From Ignavibacteria bacterium (lineage in GTDB: Bacteria; Bacteroidota; Ignavibacteria; Tepidaquicellales; Tepidaquicellaceae), in assembly GCA_019694675.1 (NCBI GenBank), contig JAIBBK010000019.1, positions 1 to 64,000 of the forward strand: a stretch of DNA of 64,000 nucleotides, given 5' to 3'. The notes beneath the pieces were generated by a model. The model made no database searches. It was not told the origin of the DNA and worked only from the letters and a program-made list of their open reading frames with translations. The number at the start of each line of letters is the position of its first letter. Position 1 is the first letter of the stretch. Made by a program: the position numbers and the translations under genes. Shown here piece by piece: positions 44,511 to 52,617 of the stretch.

Positions 44511-46243
44511 GTGAAAACCAGCCAACCACCAGAAACTTCTGTGATGAGACAGAGAGACTGATCGATGACTATCTTGAAGGGGAGATCTCTCCGAAAGATA
44601 AGGAGATAATGGAGAGTCACATAAGCTCCTGCGAAGGATGCAAAGCATATCTTGATGACATGTCGAAGATCAAGCTTCAGCTTGGTTCACTCTCGGGAAA
44701 CTATGAATATCTGAGTTCGGCAAGCAAAGAGGAGCTGTGGAAAGAAGTTGAGAGCAGAGCTAAGCCCGAAAGGACAAGGACTGATTACCTTCCCGCGTCG
44801 AAAGATCCAAAGAACTCAAACGGATTCATATACAGGTTCAGATATGCTTTTGCATTTGCAACTTTTGCGGCAGTTGCCGCAGTGATCTACCTGGCGGTAA
44901 GAAGCATCGGTCCGGGAATACCCGTGCTCACTCAGCAAGAAGCTTTCGGAATGCCTTCGTACTGGAAAGTGTCGAGCCTGAGCGGCAATCCCTACATCAG
45001 CAATGAAGCCATGGCAAAGCTTGACAGCATCCGCGACGGGGAGTACATCATCACAAACGATTCTTCGAGAGCCGAGATCTATGTGGCCGATATAGGCAAA
45101 GTGATAATAGAGCCCAACACAAAGCTCTTGATAGTGAAGGGGGAAGACGGAAAGAACAAACTCTCGGTTGAATACGGAACCATTGATGCAGATATGAAAC
45201 AGGCAGCAGAGCCCGTCCCGGTCATGCTTCCTTCCGCGATTGCGATGGATGAAGGAGGGCAGTACAAACTGACCGTTGATCACACCGGCGACGGATTGTT
45301 CTTTGTCAAGTCAGGAACGGTCGAAGTCACTTCCGGTAACAAGCAGTCTGTTGCCACGGCAGGGACATACGTTATGACAAAGAAAGACAAAGGTGTAGGC
45401 ACTCCGTTTGCGGTCGGCACATCACCGCTGATCAAGAGGGCGCTCTACGATTTTGATTTCGGCAAGTGTGATCAGACCTGCATTTCAACCATAGTGAACT
45501 CAGCCACAAAGAATGACGCTGTCACTCTGGTCAATCTGCTTCCTCAGCTTCAAGGCGAACTTAAGAATGATGTTTACACGAGGGCGATCGTCATCGCTCC
45601 ACCTCCTCCCGGAGTTCCATCCATGGACAGCATTCCGTACATTGATGAAAAGGAGATAGAGGCATGGGTGGAGAAGATACAGTCGCAGGTGAACGAACAG
45701 GTAGAGAAGAACATGAAGGAGCTTGAAAAGAATCTCGAAAAGAATCTTGAGAATCTGAAAGTCCTTGAGACGATCTCAATTGACACTCTGAAATGGGCGG
45801 ATGACCTCGAGAAGAATTTCAAGATAAAGGTGAAGACCTTTCCCGGTGATTACGATTTTGAGTTTGAGAGCTCAACCGACGGCCCGGCAGTATATTTTGA
45901 TGAGGAGGAATTCAAGAAGGAAATGGATGAACTTAAGCAGGACCTGAAGGAAGAGAACTCTCAGAGAAAGGAAGAGATCAGAATTGACATGCAGGAACTG
46001 AATGAGAATATGAAGGAACTTCAGAAGGAGCTGAAAGAAGCGGAGCTGTACAGGAACGATGAATTGAAGAAGGAACTTGAAAAGGCAAAAGAAGAGATGG
46101 AAAAGGCAATGAAGGAAGTGAATGAGAATATGAAGTTTAATTTCAAGTATGGCAAAGACGGAAATGTCGAGGTTGAAGTCGATACGGAGGATCCTAAAAC
46201 GCCTGATGCTCCGGAGGTGCCTGAAGCTCAGGACGGCAAATAA
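44507..46243 (+). CDS. Anti-sigma factor: zinc finger, FecR-like and charged coiled-coil tail
   Basis: The 578-residue protein begins with a cytoplasmic zf-HC2 domain (CDETERLIDDYLEGEIS; zinc motif His38, Cys42, Cys45). One membrane helix follows (~113-131), then a periplasmic FecR-like beta domain (~150-310; REIYVADIG-like AEIYVADIGKVIIEPNTKL, GLFFVKSGTVEVTSG). The tail is ~200 residues of strongly charged heptad-like coiled coil (NEQVEKNMKELEKNLEKNLE; KELEKAKEEMEKAMKEVNEN) and a Pro/Glu end. The N-terminus would hold the sigma factor encoded just upstream. The long tail is unusual and may be the sensing or anchoring part. A strong terminator follows. Confidence 0.88.
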   Translation: MSENQPTTRNFCDETERLIDDYLEGEISPKDKEIMESHISSCEGCKAYLDDMSKIKLQLGSLSGNYEYLSSASKEELWKEVESRAKPERTRTDYLPASKDPKNSNGFIYRFRYAFAFATFAAVAAVIYLAVRSIGPGIPVLTQQEAFGMPSYWKVSSLSGNPYISNEAMAKLDSIRDGEYIITNDSSRAEIYVADIGKVIIEPNTKLLIVKGEDGKNKLSVEYGTIDADMKQAAEPVPVMLPSAIAMDEGGQYKLTVDHTGDGLFFVKSGTVEVTSGNKQSVATAGTYVMTKKDKGVGTPFAVGTSPLIKRALYDFDFGKCDQTCISTIVNSATKNDAVTLVNLLPQLQGELKNDVYTRAIVIAPPPPGVPSMDSIPYIDEKEIEAWVEKIQSQVNEQVEKNMKELEKNLEKNLENLKVLETISIDTLKWADDLEKNFKIKVKTFPGDYDFEFESSTDGPAVYFDEEEFKKEMDELKQDLKEENSQRKEEIRIDMQELNENMKELQKELKEAELYRNDELKKELEKAKEEMEKAMKEVNENMKFNFKYGKDGNVEVEVDTEDPKTPDAPEVPEAQDGK

Positions 46244-46260
46244 TATTCAGGACGTAAAGC

Positions 46261-46300
46261 AAAACAGCCCGGTGGATACAATTTTCTCCGGGCTGTTTTT
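46261..46300. terminator. Strong bidirectional rho-independent terminator
   Basis: A perfect 12-bp inverted repeat AAAACAGCCCGG (46261-46272) / CCGGGCTGTTTT (46288-46299) is followed by another T. It sits between the convergent stops of the anti-sigma gene and the BNR/dockerin-like gene and can stop transcription from both sides. Confidence 0.92.
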
Positions 46301-46321
46301 CGTATGAACGGATCAGTATCG

Positions 46322-48412
46322 TCAGGGCCTCATAACGCTTATGAACATGTATGCATTGTTGTCTGCAAGAGCCGCATCGCTAGCATCCACAAACTGGTCA
46401 CCGTTAAGGTCCGTTAAGAGATATCCCGAGGAGAACGAACTTATGTCATTATCGATCAGTGAAAGGTCACTGCCGTCAATGGTTCCGTCTTGATTCACAT
46501 CCCCGCTGTACATTGCAAATGTAGAAGGACTGACGTCAACCTGTGCAAGGTTGTTTCCAAATGCTCTGTTCACTGCTGATGTGAAGTCGTAAGTGATCGT
46601 GTCAAGGTATGACGGCACCCATACAGAGCTCCACGTCTCAATACTGTTCCTGTGCCTTACCACAATGTAGTAGCTGTTGTTTTCTTGCAGGCTGGTCAGC
46701 TTCACCGGCGAAACCGTCGGGTAAGCTGAAGTTGTAGTCATTGTGTTTGGTTCGATCATTGCGCTGACTGAATCAATTGTAAGGTAAGGCGCATTGTTGT
46801 CTTTTATTACAATTGAAACAACATCACTGGCTGTCATTGAATTGGAAGCCGGATTGTACAGTCCCTGCGGCAATAGTTTAAGACTGATGAACTTGTGCCC
46901 TTCCGAATCACAGTATGCATTGTCGCCGTCTTCTCCGGCATAAGCGATCATGCTGATCGTTCCTTCAATCGTCTGCCTTGTGACACATACCGGAGATATC
47001 ACAGAGCTGAAAGGATAAGAATTCACCATGAACTGAATGTTAAGCGCCGGTGATCCTGCGGCGTATTCCCTGACACTCACTTCCTGGCCGTCGTTGGTGG
47101 CGAAAAGCACTGTGAACGGCCTCTCTCCGCTTTGAACAGAAGTGCACCATGTGAAAGCTTTGTTCTGAGAAGCGCTGCTTGTGATTCCGAGATTTGTCAC
47201 CCATGCAGTATTTGCATCGGTCGTATAGTGATAGACGGGTATGTTGTTCCTGGTGCAGGTGATCATTGCGGTGTCACAGGGATTATTCTGCTTTACCGAG
47301 AGGCATGGCTTTTCGTATTTGTACAGTCCTGTGGTTATGTATGATGTTGAGAATGATGAGCTTACTGACCAAGGTGTCTTCAGCAGTCTGATCTGTTTTT
47401 CAGACTGGCTCACTCTTCTCTCGACAGCGATCCATATTTCATCGGCAGTCCCGTTAAAGAACTGCGCGCTCGGATAGTAATCAACACCTCCTGTAAGAAT
47501 ACTTGCAAATGCAAATGAAGAACCCCAGTTGGTCGTTCTGAAGACCTTGAACCTTGTTGCGGAAGTTTCAGTCAGGTCTGATTCACAGGCGACAACGCCG
47601 AAGTATGTTGCGCTTGAGAAGAACGCGCCGTCGCTTACTGCGCTCAGCGAATGAAATGAATACCCGCTTGACGGGTCAGCAATGTGAGCGCTGTAATAGC
47701 CCGTGCCGTTCCTTCTGAATGTGGCAAAGTACAGCTTCGCGGCTGTGTTGGAACTGCTGGCGCTTCCGGTAAAGAACAGGTTCACTCTTGTGGAATCAGG
47801 ATTATTGTTATCCCTTGACTCGACCGTCATGGCTATGCTGTAGGTGTAGTAAGACGAACTCTGCACTGAGGCACAACTTATCCATGTCTTACCGCCGTTG
47901 GACGATCTGTAAACTTCCACTTTTGATTTCCATACCAGTCCGTTTTGCAGTCTGTTGACGGCAACATAAATATTCCCGTCCTCGCCTGTTTTCATTTCAA
48001 TCTGTCTGTGGTACTGTGAAATGTTGTCGTTCACTTCGCCGTTTGTGATCACGGGAGCTCCCAGCGCCCAATCACCGGCCTCTTCTCCCGACATTGAATT
48101 ATCGAACTCAATGGCTTTGTCGGGAACAGGCGTAACCATTTCGCGCGGGGGCAAAACACTGCCGAGCTTGCGCTCCAGCACTGAAGCAGTAGCTCTGTCG
48201 CCTCTCTCGTTTGCATCCTTGATCTGATCTTCGATCTGCGAAACTTCTTCTGCATTGTATTCCGGAGTTGTGTTTGTGACAGTCTCCGCGTTTGATGGAA
48301 CGTTGAGGCTCAATTCTCCTGATCCCTGTGAATGCAGGTCAGTACTTGTAACAATTGCAGTCAGTGCGATAATGCACAGAAACTTACTCAGGATTGCCAT
48401 TCTTGATTTCAT
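46322..48412 (-). CDS. Secreted BNR (sialidase-like) repeat protein with dockerin-like C-terminal module
   Basis: The 696-residue protein has a signal peptide (1-30), a ~90-residue charged segment, then a propeller-like region with a BNR Asp-box (YRSSNGGKTWIS) and FRTTNWGSSFAF, GYSFHSLSAVSDGAFFSSAT and IWIAVERRVSQ. These resemble exo-alpha-sialidase folds, but the catalytic Arg triad and Tyr/Glu could not be identified, so enzymatic activity is not claimed. The final ~170 residues hold VVRHRNSIETWSS and dockerin-like loops GDVNQDGTIDGSDLSLIDND and NGDQFVDASDAALADNNA. It is a paralogue of the protein at 49528-51573 and shares its leader hairpin. Confidence 0.85.
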   Translation of the reverse strand: MKSRMAILSKFLCIIALTAIVTSTDLHSQGSGELSLNVPSNAETVTNTTPEYNAEEVSQIEDQIKDANERGDRATASVLERKLGSVLPPREMVTPVPDKAIEFDNSMSGEEAGDWALGAPVITNGEVNDNISQYHRQIEMKTGEDGNIYVAVNRLQNGLVWKSKVEVYRSSNGGKTWISCASVQSSSYYTYSIAMTVESRDNNNPDSTRVNLFFTGSASSSNTAAKLYFATFRRNGTGYYSAHIADPSSGYSFHSLSAVSDGAFFSSATYFGVVACESDLTETSATRFKVFRTTNWGSSFAFASILTGGVDYYPSAQFFNGTADEIWIAVERRVSQSEKQIRLLKTPWSVSSSFSTSYITTGLYKYEKPCLSVKQNNPCDTAMITCTRNNIPVYHYTTDANTAWVTNLGITSSASQNKAFTWCTSVQSGERPFTVLFATNDGQEVSVREYAAGSPALNIQFMVNSYPFSSVISPVCVTRQTIEGTISMIAYAGEDGDNAYCDSEGHKFISLKLLPQGLYNPASNSMTASDVVSIVIKDNNAPYLTIDSVSAMIEPNTMTTTSAYPTVSPVKLTSLQENNSYYIVVRHRNSIETWSSVWVPSYLDTITYDFTSAVNRAFGNNLAQVDVSPSTFAMYSGDVNQDGTIDGSDLSLIDNDISSFSSGYLLTDLNGDQFVDASDAALADNNAYMFISVMRP

Positions 48413-48446
48413 TTACTTGTTTTCTTTTTGATGATTTTTGAAATTT

Positions 48447-48496
48447 ACCGGCCTGCAGGGTCGCTTCCGCCCGGGTAATTGGAAGCTCCCGCCGGC
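48447..48496 (-). promoter_or_regulatory. Leader hairpin with CCCGGG loop, copy 1
   Basis: In plus-strand coordinates CCGGC (48447-48451) pairs with GCCGG (48490-48494), GGG (48457-48459) with CCC (48487-48489), and GCTTCC (48462-48467) with GGAAGC (48480-48485), around a loop containing GCCCGGGTAATT. It ends about 35 bp before the ATG of the BNR gene (minus strand). The core TTCCGCCCGGGT and TTGGAA are repeated in the leader of the paralogous gene at 51573. A 5'-UTR RNA structure is likely; its ligand or role is unknown. Confidence 0.5.
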
Positions 48497-48500
48497 CGTT

Positions 48501-48548
48501 CCTGAGTGATGACGGAAAAGTATTCTTGAATCACGGCTTCATCACTCA
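48501..48548 (-). promoter_or_regulatory. 11-bp perfect inverted repeat in the BNR gene leader
   Basis: CTGAGTGATGA (48501-48511) pairs perfectly with TCATCACTCAG (48538-48548) over a 26-nt loop. No T-run follows on the minus strand, so it is not a plain terminator for the gene at 48647. It stacks immediately 5' of the CCCGGG hairpin in the minus-strand transcript, suggesting a multi-stem leader or a phase-independent operator. Confidence 0.5.
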
Positions 48549-48579
48549 GTCTATTGCACTTGCAAAATACTCTCACTCA

Positions 48580-48623
48580 TTTGCCCTGCCAAAGAAACTT
48601 TCTGCAAGAAGTTGACAGGGCAA
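48580..48623 (-). promoter_or_regulatory. 8-bp stem after the T9SS cargo gene stop
   Basis: TTGCCCTG (48580-48587) pairs with CAGGGCAA (48616-48623) around a 28-nt loop, 23 bp downstream of the stop at 48647. It may be a processing or weak termination hairpin for that gene, or the first stem of the structured leader of the next gene. There is no clear U-tract. Confidence 0.4.
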
Positions 48624-48646
48624 TACAGCTCCGGACTCGACTTCCG

Positions 48647-49495
48647 TCACTTCAGAAGTATCATCTTCATTGTCGCATTATATTCGGCGGATTCAAGCCT
48701 GTAAAAGTACATCCCGCTGGCAAGGCCATGTCCGCTGAATGTTACGGAGTATGATCCTGCTGAGTACTTGCCTGAGGCAAGTTCTCTGACCATTTTTCCC
48801 GAAATGTCATACACCCTTAGCGAGATCTCAGATTCCTGAGGGAGGGAAAAGCGTATGACAGTTGACGGATTGAAGGGATTTGGATAGTTCTGAGAGAGCA
48901 AAAATTCCCCCGGTACAATTCCGTCGACAGGTTTACCTATACCGTCAATGTCAATATTCTCATCTTCCGGCAGTGAGAACGGGATAATTGATGTTGCGTT
49001 ATTTGAAAAGATCCCGATCTTCGTTATGAACTTACTTCCGCTGTTAGTGAGACGTATGTCAGGCGTAACGTTTGCGAATGCCGGAGCGGTCGTCTGCAGT
49101 TTCATTCTTGCGATGAGAAAGCTCTTTGCGTCTTTGCTTATCACAGGCAACAGGTTCTTGTCCCTGCTTATCATGTTTGCGGCAAGCTTAAGAATGCCGT
49201 CCACTGCTCTTGCGCTTCGCGGCCGGAAGCTGCCGGGAAGTTCTGAACCGATCAGATCATATTTACACTCTCCGCCGTTTAAGAGAATTGGATCGTACTG
49301 AAGAAAGTACTGGCCTGTTGAGTAAATGATATCCTCATCGCTTTTGTTGACTGCGATGATGTCAAACTCCAGGCTGTTAGGCGTTGTATGTCTTACAGAC
49401 TCTATCCTGATCTCGAGCGGATCGCCTGCAATTGCTATGTTAATGAACAGCATCAGTATTGCAATGGTTTGTGTGATCACTTGTTTCATTTTCAT
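48647..49495 (-). CDS. Small T9SS type A cargo protein with possible cohesin-like domain
   Basis: The 282-residue protein has a signal peptide (1-23). Its ~170-residue beta domain (NSLEFDIIAVNKSDEDIIYS, YFLQYDPILLNGG, FLIARMKLQTTAPAF) recalls cohesin-like folds, where a YDP turn follows a strand. The type A sorting domain closes it (SQNYPNPFNPSTVIRFSLP to ATMKMILLK). It lies between two genes for dockerin-like-tailed proteins and begins 32 bp after the upstream one, so the pairing may be functional. The cohesin resemblance is weak and by eye only. Confidence 0.75.
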   Translation of the reverse strand: MKMKQVITQTIAILMLFINIAIAGDPLEIRIESVRHTTPNSLEFDIIAVNKSDEDIIYSTGQYFLQYDPILLNGGECKYDLIGSELPGSFRPRSARAVDGILKLAANMISRDKNLLPVISKDAKSFLIARMKLQTTAPAFANVTPDIRLTNSGSKFITKIGIFSNNATSIIPFSLPEDENIDIDGIGKPVDGIVPGEFLLSQNYPNPFNPSTVIRFSLPQESEISLRVYDISGKMVRELASGKYSAGSYSVTFSGHGLASGMYFYRLESAEYNATMKMILLK

Positions 49496-49527
49496 TCTTG
49501 TTTATGGTTAGATTATTGTTTGTCTGG

Positions 49528-51573
49528 TTAAGGGCGGATTACACCCGTGTACATTGCCGCATTGTTGTCAGCAATCGCCATGTCGCTTGCATCCACAAAG
49601 TTGTTTCCGTCCAGATCGGTGCTTATGTATCCGCCGGAAAAGTTAATTGCATCATTGTCGATCATTGCCAGGTCCGTCGCATCAATCGTGCCGTCCTGAT
49701 TCACATCTCCGCTGAACAGAGCAAACCGCAAAGGCGAGCTGTTGACCTGAATCATGTTGTTTCCGAAAGCTCTGTTCTGTGCCGAAGTCATATCAATGAA
49801 TGCGCTGTCCTGAAATGTTCCGGCAAAGGAGTAAGACCATGTTTCAAGAGCGTTCCTGTGACGTATGACAATATGGTGCTGAATTCCAGGGATCATTCCG
49901 TTCACAAGCATTGAAACGGTCATTGTTGAAGGGTCAATCACGCATCTTGCTGAGTCAATGGTTGTAAACGGCGCAATTCCGCTCTTCAGTATTACGCTGA
50001 CGGTGTCGGCAGTTGTCAATGCGTCTGAGGACGGAGCGTACATCCCCTGTATCGCCAGTCTGATGCCCAGACTCCGGATCACTTCCTGATTGAAGTATAC
50101 ATTGGTGTTCAGATAACCCACATATGCAAGCGCAGAGTAATTTCTGTTGTCCTTTTTGAATGTTGCGCAAACAGGCACGGAAAAGGATGTGGCGGTATTC
50201 GGATTTGCGTCGTTCCTTGGAGTGCCCATTGAGCCGGGAGATCCGCGCCTGACTGTAATTGAGTCTCCGTCATTCGACATGTATATCGCCGTGAATGGTG
50301 ACTCGCCGGAGCTTACGGATGAGCACCATGTGTATGTCTTGTTTGTGCCTCCGTTCACCGGACTGAGAGCCGCATCAATGACCCATGAACTGCCTCCGTT
50401 GGTCGAATAGAAGTAAGTTGCCCATCCGAGTCTTGTGCAGGTAAGCATGATCGAGTCGGCAGGGCTGTTCTGTTTAACTGTAAGGCAGGGCTTGAAGTAG
50501 TCATGAAAGATACCGTTTGTCAGCTCCTGTTCGGTGAATGATGAAGAAGGCGACCATGTTGACCGTATCAGAGCAATTTTGTTCTTCATTCCGGAAGAGC
50601 GTCTTTCAGTGGCGATAAGAATGTCGCTTACTGAACCAGGCACAAACTGTGCGCTCGGATTAACATCGTCATTGCCGGTTATATACTCCGCAGATGTCCA
50701 CGAAGATCCCCAGTTCGCGGTCCTGAAGAACTTCAGCTTCCGCGTACCTGTCCAGTCATTCTTTCTTTCGCTTGCCACAACTCCAAAGTACGTTGCGCTT
50801 TGCCAGAACTCGCCGTCGCTCACTGCACTCAAAGAGCAAAAGTGATATCCGGCGGCCGGATCTGCCACAACAGCGAATTGTGGCGCAGTTCCGTTCCTTC
50901 TGAAACTCGCCATCCTCAGATCAGCATTGGCTGTTCCGCTTTGAGCCGAGAAACTGTAGAAGACTATCAGCCTTGTTGAATCGGCAACTGCATTGCTCTT
51001 GGATTCGACCAGCAGTGACAGACTGGATATCTGGCCGGTTATGTATCCGAACCAGCCGCAGAGGATCCAGTTCTTGCCGCCGTCAGGTGACCTGTAAGTG
51101 TCTATTCTTGCGGTGTAGGGATCGGAGATCTGTAATTGCCTGATCACTGCAACATAGAGATTTCCGTCTTCCCCTGTTTTCATATCGATGTTCTTGTAAT
51201 AGCTTTCATACCCCTGCATCACAAGGCCGTTGTATACCGGGGGCAGGTTCATTCCCCAGTCGCCGTTCTCCTCCATAGGTACCGTGCCGAAGATGACATC
51301 TTCGTCCATTGCTGCGTGTGTCTCTGCTGTGCCAACGCCGCTTTCTCCTGTGGAGGAGACAGCGTCAGCTCCTGGAATTCTTCCGGACTCATGCGCCCTT
51401 TTGAGTTCCGCTTCCTTTTGAGAAGCAATTACGGAAGCGGCGTCATGCTCTCTGGCGCCGAACTCAACTGTGTGCGCATCCTTAAGATCCTGCGCGTTGA
51501 GATTAATGTCTGATACTGCAGTCACAATCAATAACGCTATGATGTTGAGCAGTGCTTTCATAGTTACTTTCAT
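49528..51573 (-). CDS. Secreted BNR-repeat protein with dockerin-like C-terminal module (paralogue)
   Basis: The 681-residue protein has a signal peptide (1-27), a charged linker, an Asp-box (YRSPDGGKNWIL), a second one (YSTNGGSSWVI) and sialidase-like strands (FFRTANWGSSWTSAEYITG, GYHFCSLSAVSDGEFWQSAT). Its last ~170 residues hold VIRHRNALETWSYS and dockerin-like loops GDVNQDGTIDATDLAMIDND and DGNNFVDASDMAIADNNA. It aligns throughout with the protein at 46322-48412, so the two arose by duplication. No catalytic sialidase residues could be confirmed. The small T9SS cargo gene follows 32 bp downstream. Confidence 0.85.
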   Translation of the reverse strand: MKVTMKALLNIIALLIVTAVSDINLNAQDLKDAHTVEFGAREHDAASVIASQKEAELKRAHESGRIPGADAVSSTGESGVGTAETHAAMDEDVIFGTVPMEENGDWGMNLPPVYNGLVMQGYESYYKNIDMKTGEDGNLYVAVIRQLQISDPYTARIDTYRSPDGGKNWILCGWFGYITGQISSLSLLVESKSNAVADSTRLIVFYSFSAQSGTANADLRMASFRRNGTAPQFAVVADPAAGYHFCSLSAVSDGEFWQSATYFGVVASERKNDWTGTRKLKFFRTANWGSSWTSAEYITGNDDVNPSAQFVPGSVSDILIATERRSSGMKNKIALIRSTWSPSSSFTEQELTNGIFHDYFKPCLTVKQNSPADSIMLTCTRLGWATYFYSTNGGSSWVIDAALSPVNGGTNKTYTWCSSVSSGESPFTAIYMSNDGDSITVRRGSPGSMGTPRNDANPNTATSFSVPVCATFKKDNRNYSALAYVGYLNTNVYFNQEVIRSLGIRLAIQGMYAPSSDALTTADTVSVILKSGIAPFTTIDSARCVIDPSTMTVSMLVNGMIPGIQHHIVIRHRNALETWSYSFAGTFQDSAFIDMTSAQNRAFGNNMIQVNSSPLRFALFSGDVNQDGTIDATDLAMIDNDAINFSGGYISTDLDGNNFVDASDMAIADNNAAMYTGVIRP

Positions 51574-51977
51574 TTCTTTTGATTTTGGTTTAATGTTTTC
51601 AATTTGAATGATCGCAGTTCCGCCCGGGTTTGGAATCTGCCGTGATGCACCTTGAGGTCTTTAAGCGCCTGACAAGCTTTCCGGTGATCATGCTGCAAAG
51701 TTATTCAGAGTGGATCGCCGGACAAAAGAAAGATTTTCGAAAAAGTTGACAACCCACGGAAAAGGAGCGAAAGCTCAGTGTTTGCGGCTAAAAAGGGAAC
51801 CGGCCGGAGAGTGATCTTTGTACGGAACGGGGGAGAAGCTCATTGCTTGATGGAAGGAACTGCCGAATGTGTGATTGAAGAAACGAAAGTTGCACAACAA
51901 TTGATTCTCCGATTTGTTAATTTGCCAAACTTAAGAGTTCAATTGCCGGGCTTTCGGGTTATAACTAATGAGTCGAA
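51574..51977. other. Divergent intergenic region with leader hairpins, no gene seen
   Basis: These 404 bp separate the BNR paralogue (minus) from marC (plus). They include the CCCGGG leader hairpin (51614-51640) and the longer stem TGATgCACC/GGTGATCA (51643-51690). A 68-codon open frame at 51778-51984 overlaps marC and shows no protein-like features. No tRNA or repeat was seen in the remainder. Confidence 0.5.
51614..51690 (-). promoter_or_regulatory. Leader hairpin with CCCGGG loop, copy 2, with adjacent stem
   Basis: GCAGTTCC (51614-51621) pairs with GGAAtCTGC (51632-51640) over the loop GCCCGGGTTT. Immediately 5' in the minus-strand transcript, TGATgCACC (51643-51651) pairs with GGTGATCA (51683-51690) with one bulge. 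The arrangement, loop core and distance to the ATG (~33 nt from the hairpin) match the leader of the paralogous gene at 48412. Confidence 0.5.
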
Positions 51978-52613
51978 ATGTTAGAAGGTATCACAGGATA
52001 CATAAAGGTATTCATTGCAATATTCGTGCTAGTCAATCCACTCGAGGGAATTCCTTTTTACCTTAACAATACAAGGGGATTGGCCGATGAAGACAAAAGG
52101 AAGATAATCAAGAAGACGTCCACTTCGGTATTTTTCATACTCATTTTCTCATTCTTTCTCGGAAGGTATGTTCTTACCCTGTTCGGGATCAGCACGGGCG
52201 CATTCACGCTTGCCGGAGGTATCATCATCTTTCTGATCTCACTGTCAATGGTGCTCGGGCAGAGTTCAAAGGACAGCAGTCAGGTAACGGACGACGGAAC
52301 AAATCCCCGTGATTCCTTTGCAATTGTTCCGCTTGCAATTCCTCTTCTTGCCGGGCCCGGGCCGATTAGTTCAATGATACTTTACGGAGGCAGTGTCACA
52401 AATTTCGAACAGCTGATAGTGATCCCGTTCATTGCGGCGGCGGTCTCCTTTGCAGTGTACCTGTCATTTAAGGCAGCATCTCCGCTCGAGATGAAACTCA
52501 AGAAGACAGGTGTGGATGTGCTTACAAAAGTGTCGGGAATTCTCATCAGCGCGATTGCAGTGGAAATGATCCACAAGGGGTTGCTTCAGCTCTTTCCCGT
52601 TTTAGGGAATTGA
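51978..52613 (+). CDS. MarC family integral membrane protein
   Basis: The 211-residue protein has six helices and the MarC/UPF0056 signatures FVLVNPLEGIPFYL, FGISTGAFTLAGGIIIFLIS and AIVPLAIPLLAGPGPIS. The family is an inner-membrane protein of uncertain function, once wrongly linked to multiple antibiotic resistance. Length is normal. It is transcribed alone, convergent with the DUF4239 gene with only 4 bp between stops. Confidence 0.92.
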   Translation: MLEGITGYIKVFIAIFVLVNPLEGIPFYLNNTRGLADEDKRKIIKKTSTSVFFILIFSFFLGRYVLTLFGISTGAFTLAGGIIIFLISLSMVLGQSSKDSSQVTDDGTNPRDSFAIVPLAIPLLAGPGPISSMILYGGSVTNFEQLIVIPFIAAAVSFAVYLSFKAASPLEMKLKKTGVDVLTKVSGILISAIAVEMIHKGLLQLFPVLGN

Positions 52614-52617
52614 CAGG

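Noticed and set aside
46322-51573. Calling the BNR proteins active sialidases
   Set aside because: Asp-boxes are present but the catalytic Arg triad, Tyr and Glu could not be identified; BNR repeats occur in many non-enzymes.
51778-51984. 68-codon open frame before marC
   Set aside because: GTG start, overlaps marC, no hydrophobic or domain pattern, and no homology that I recognise.
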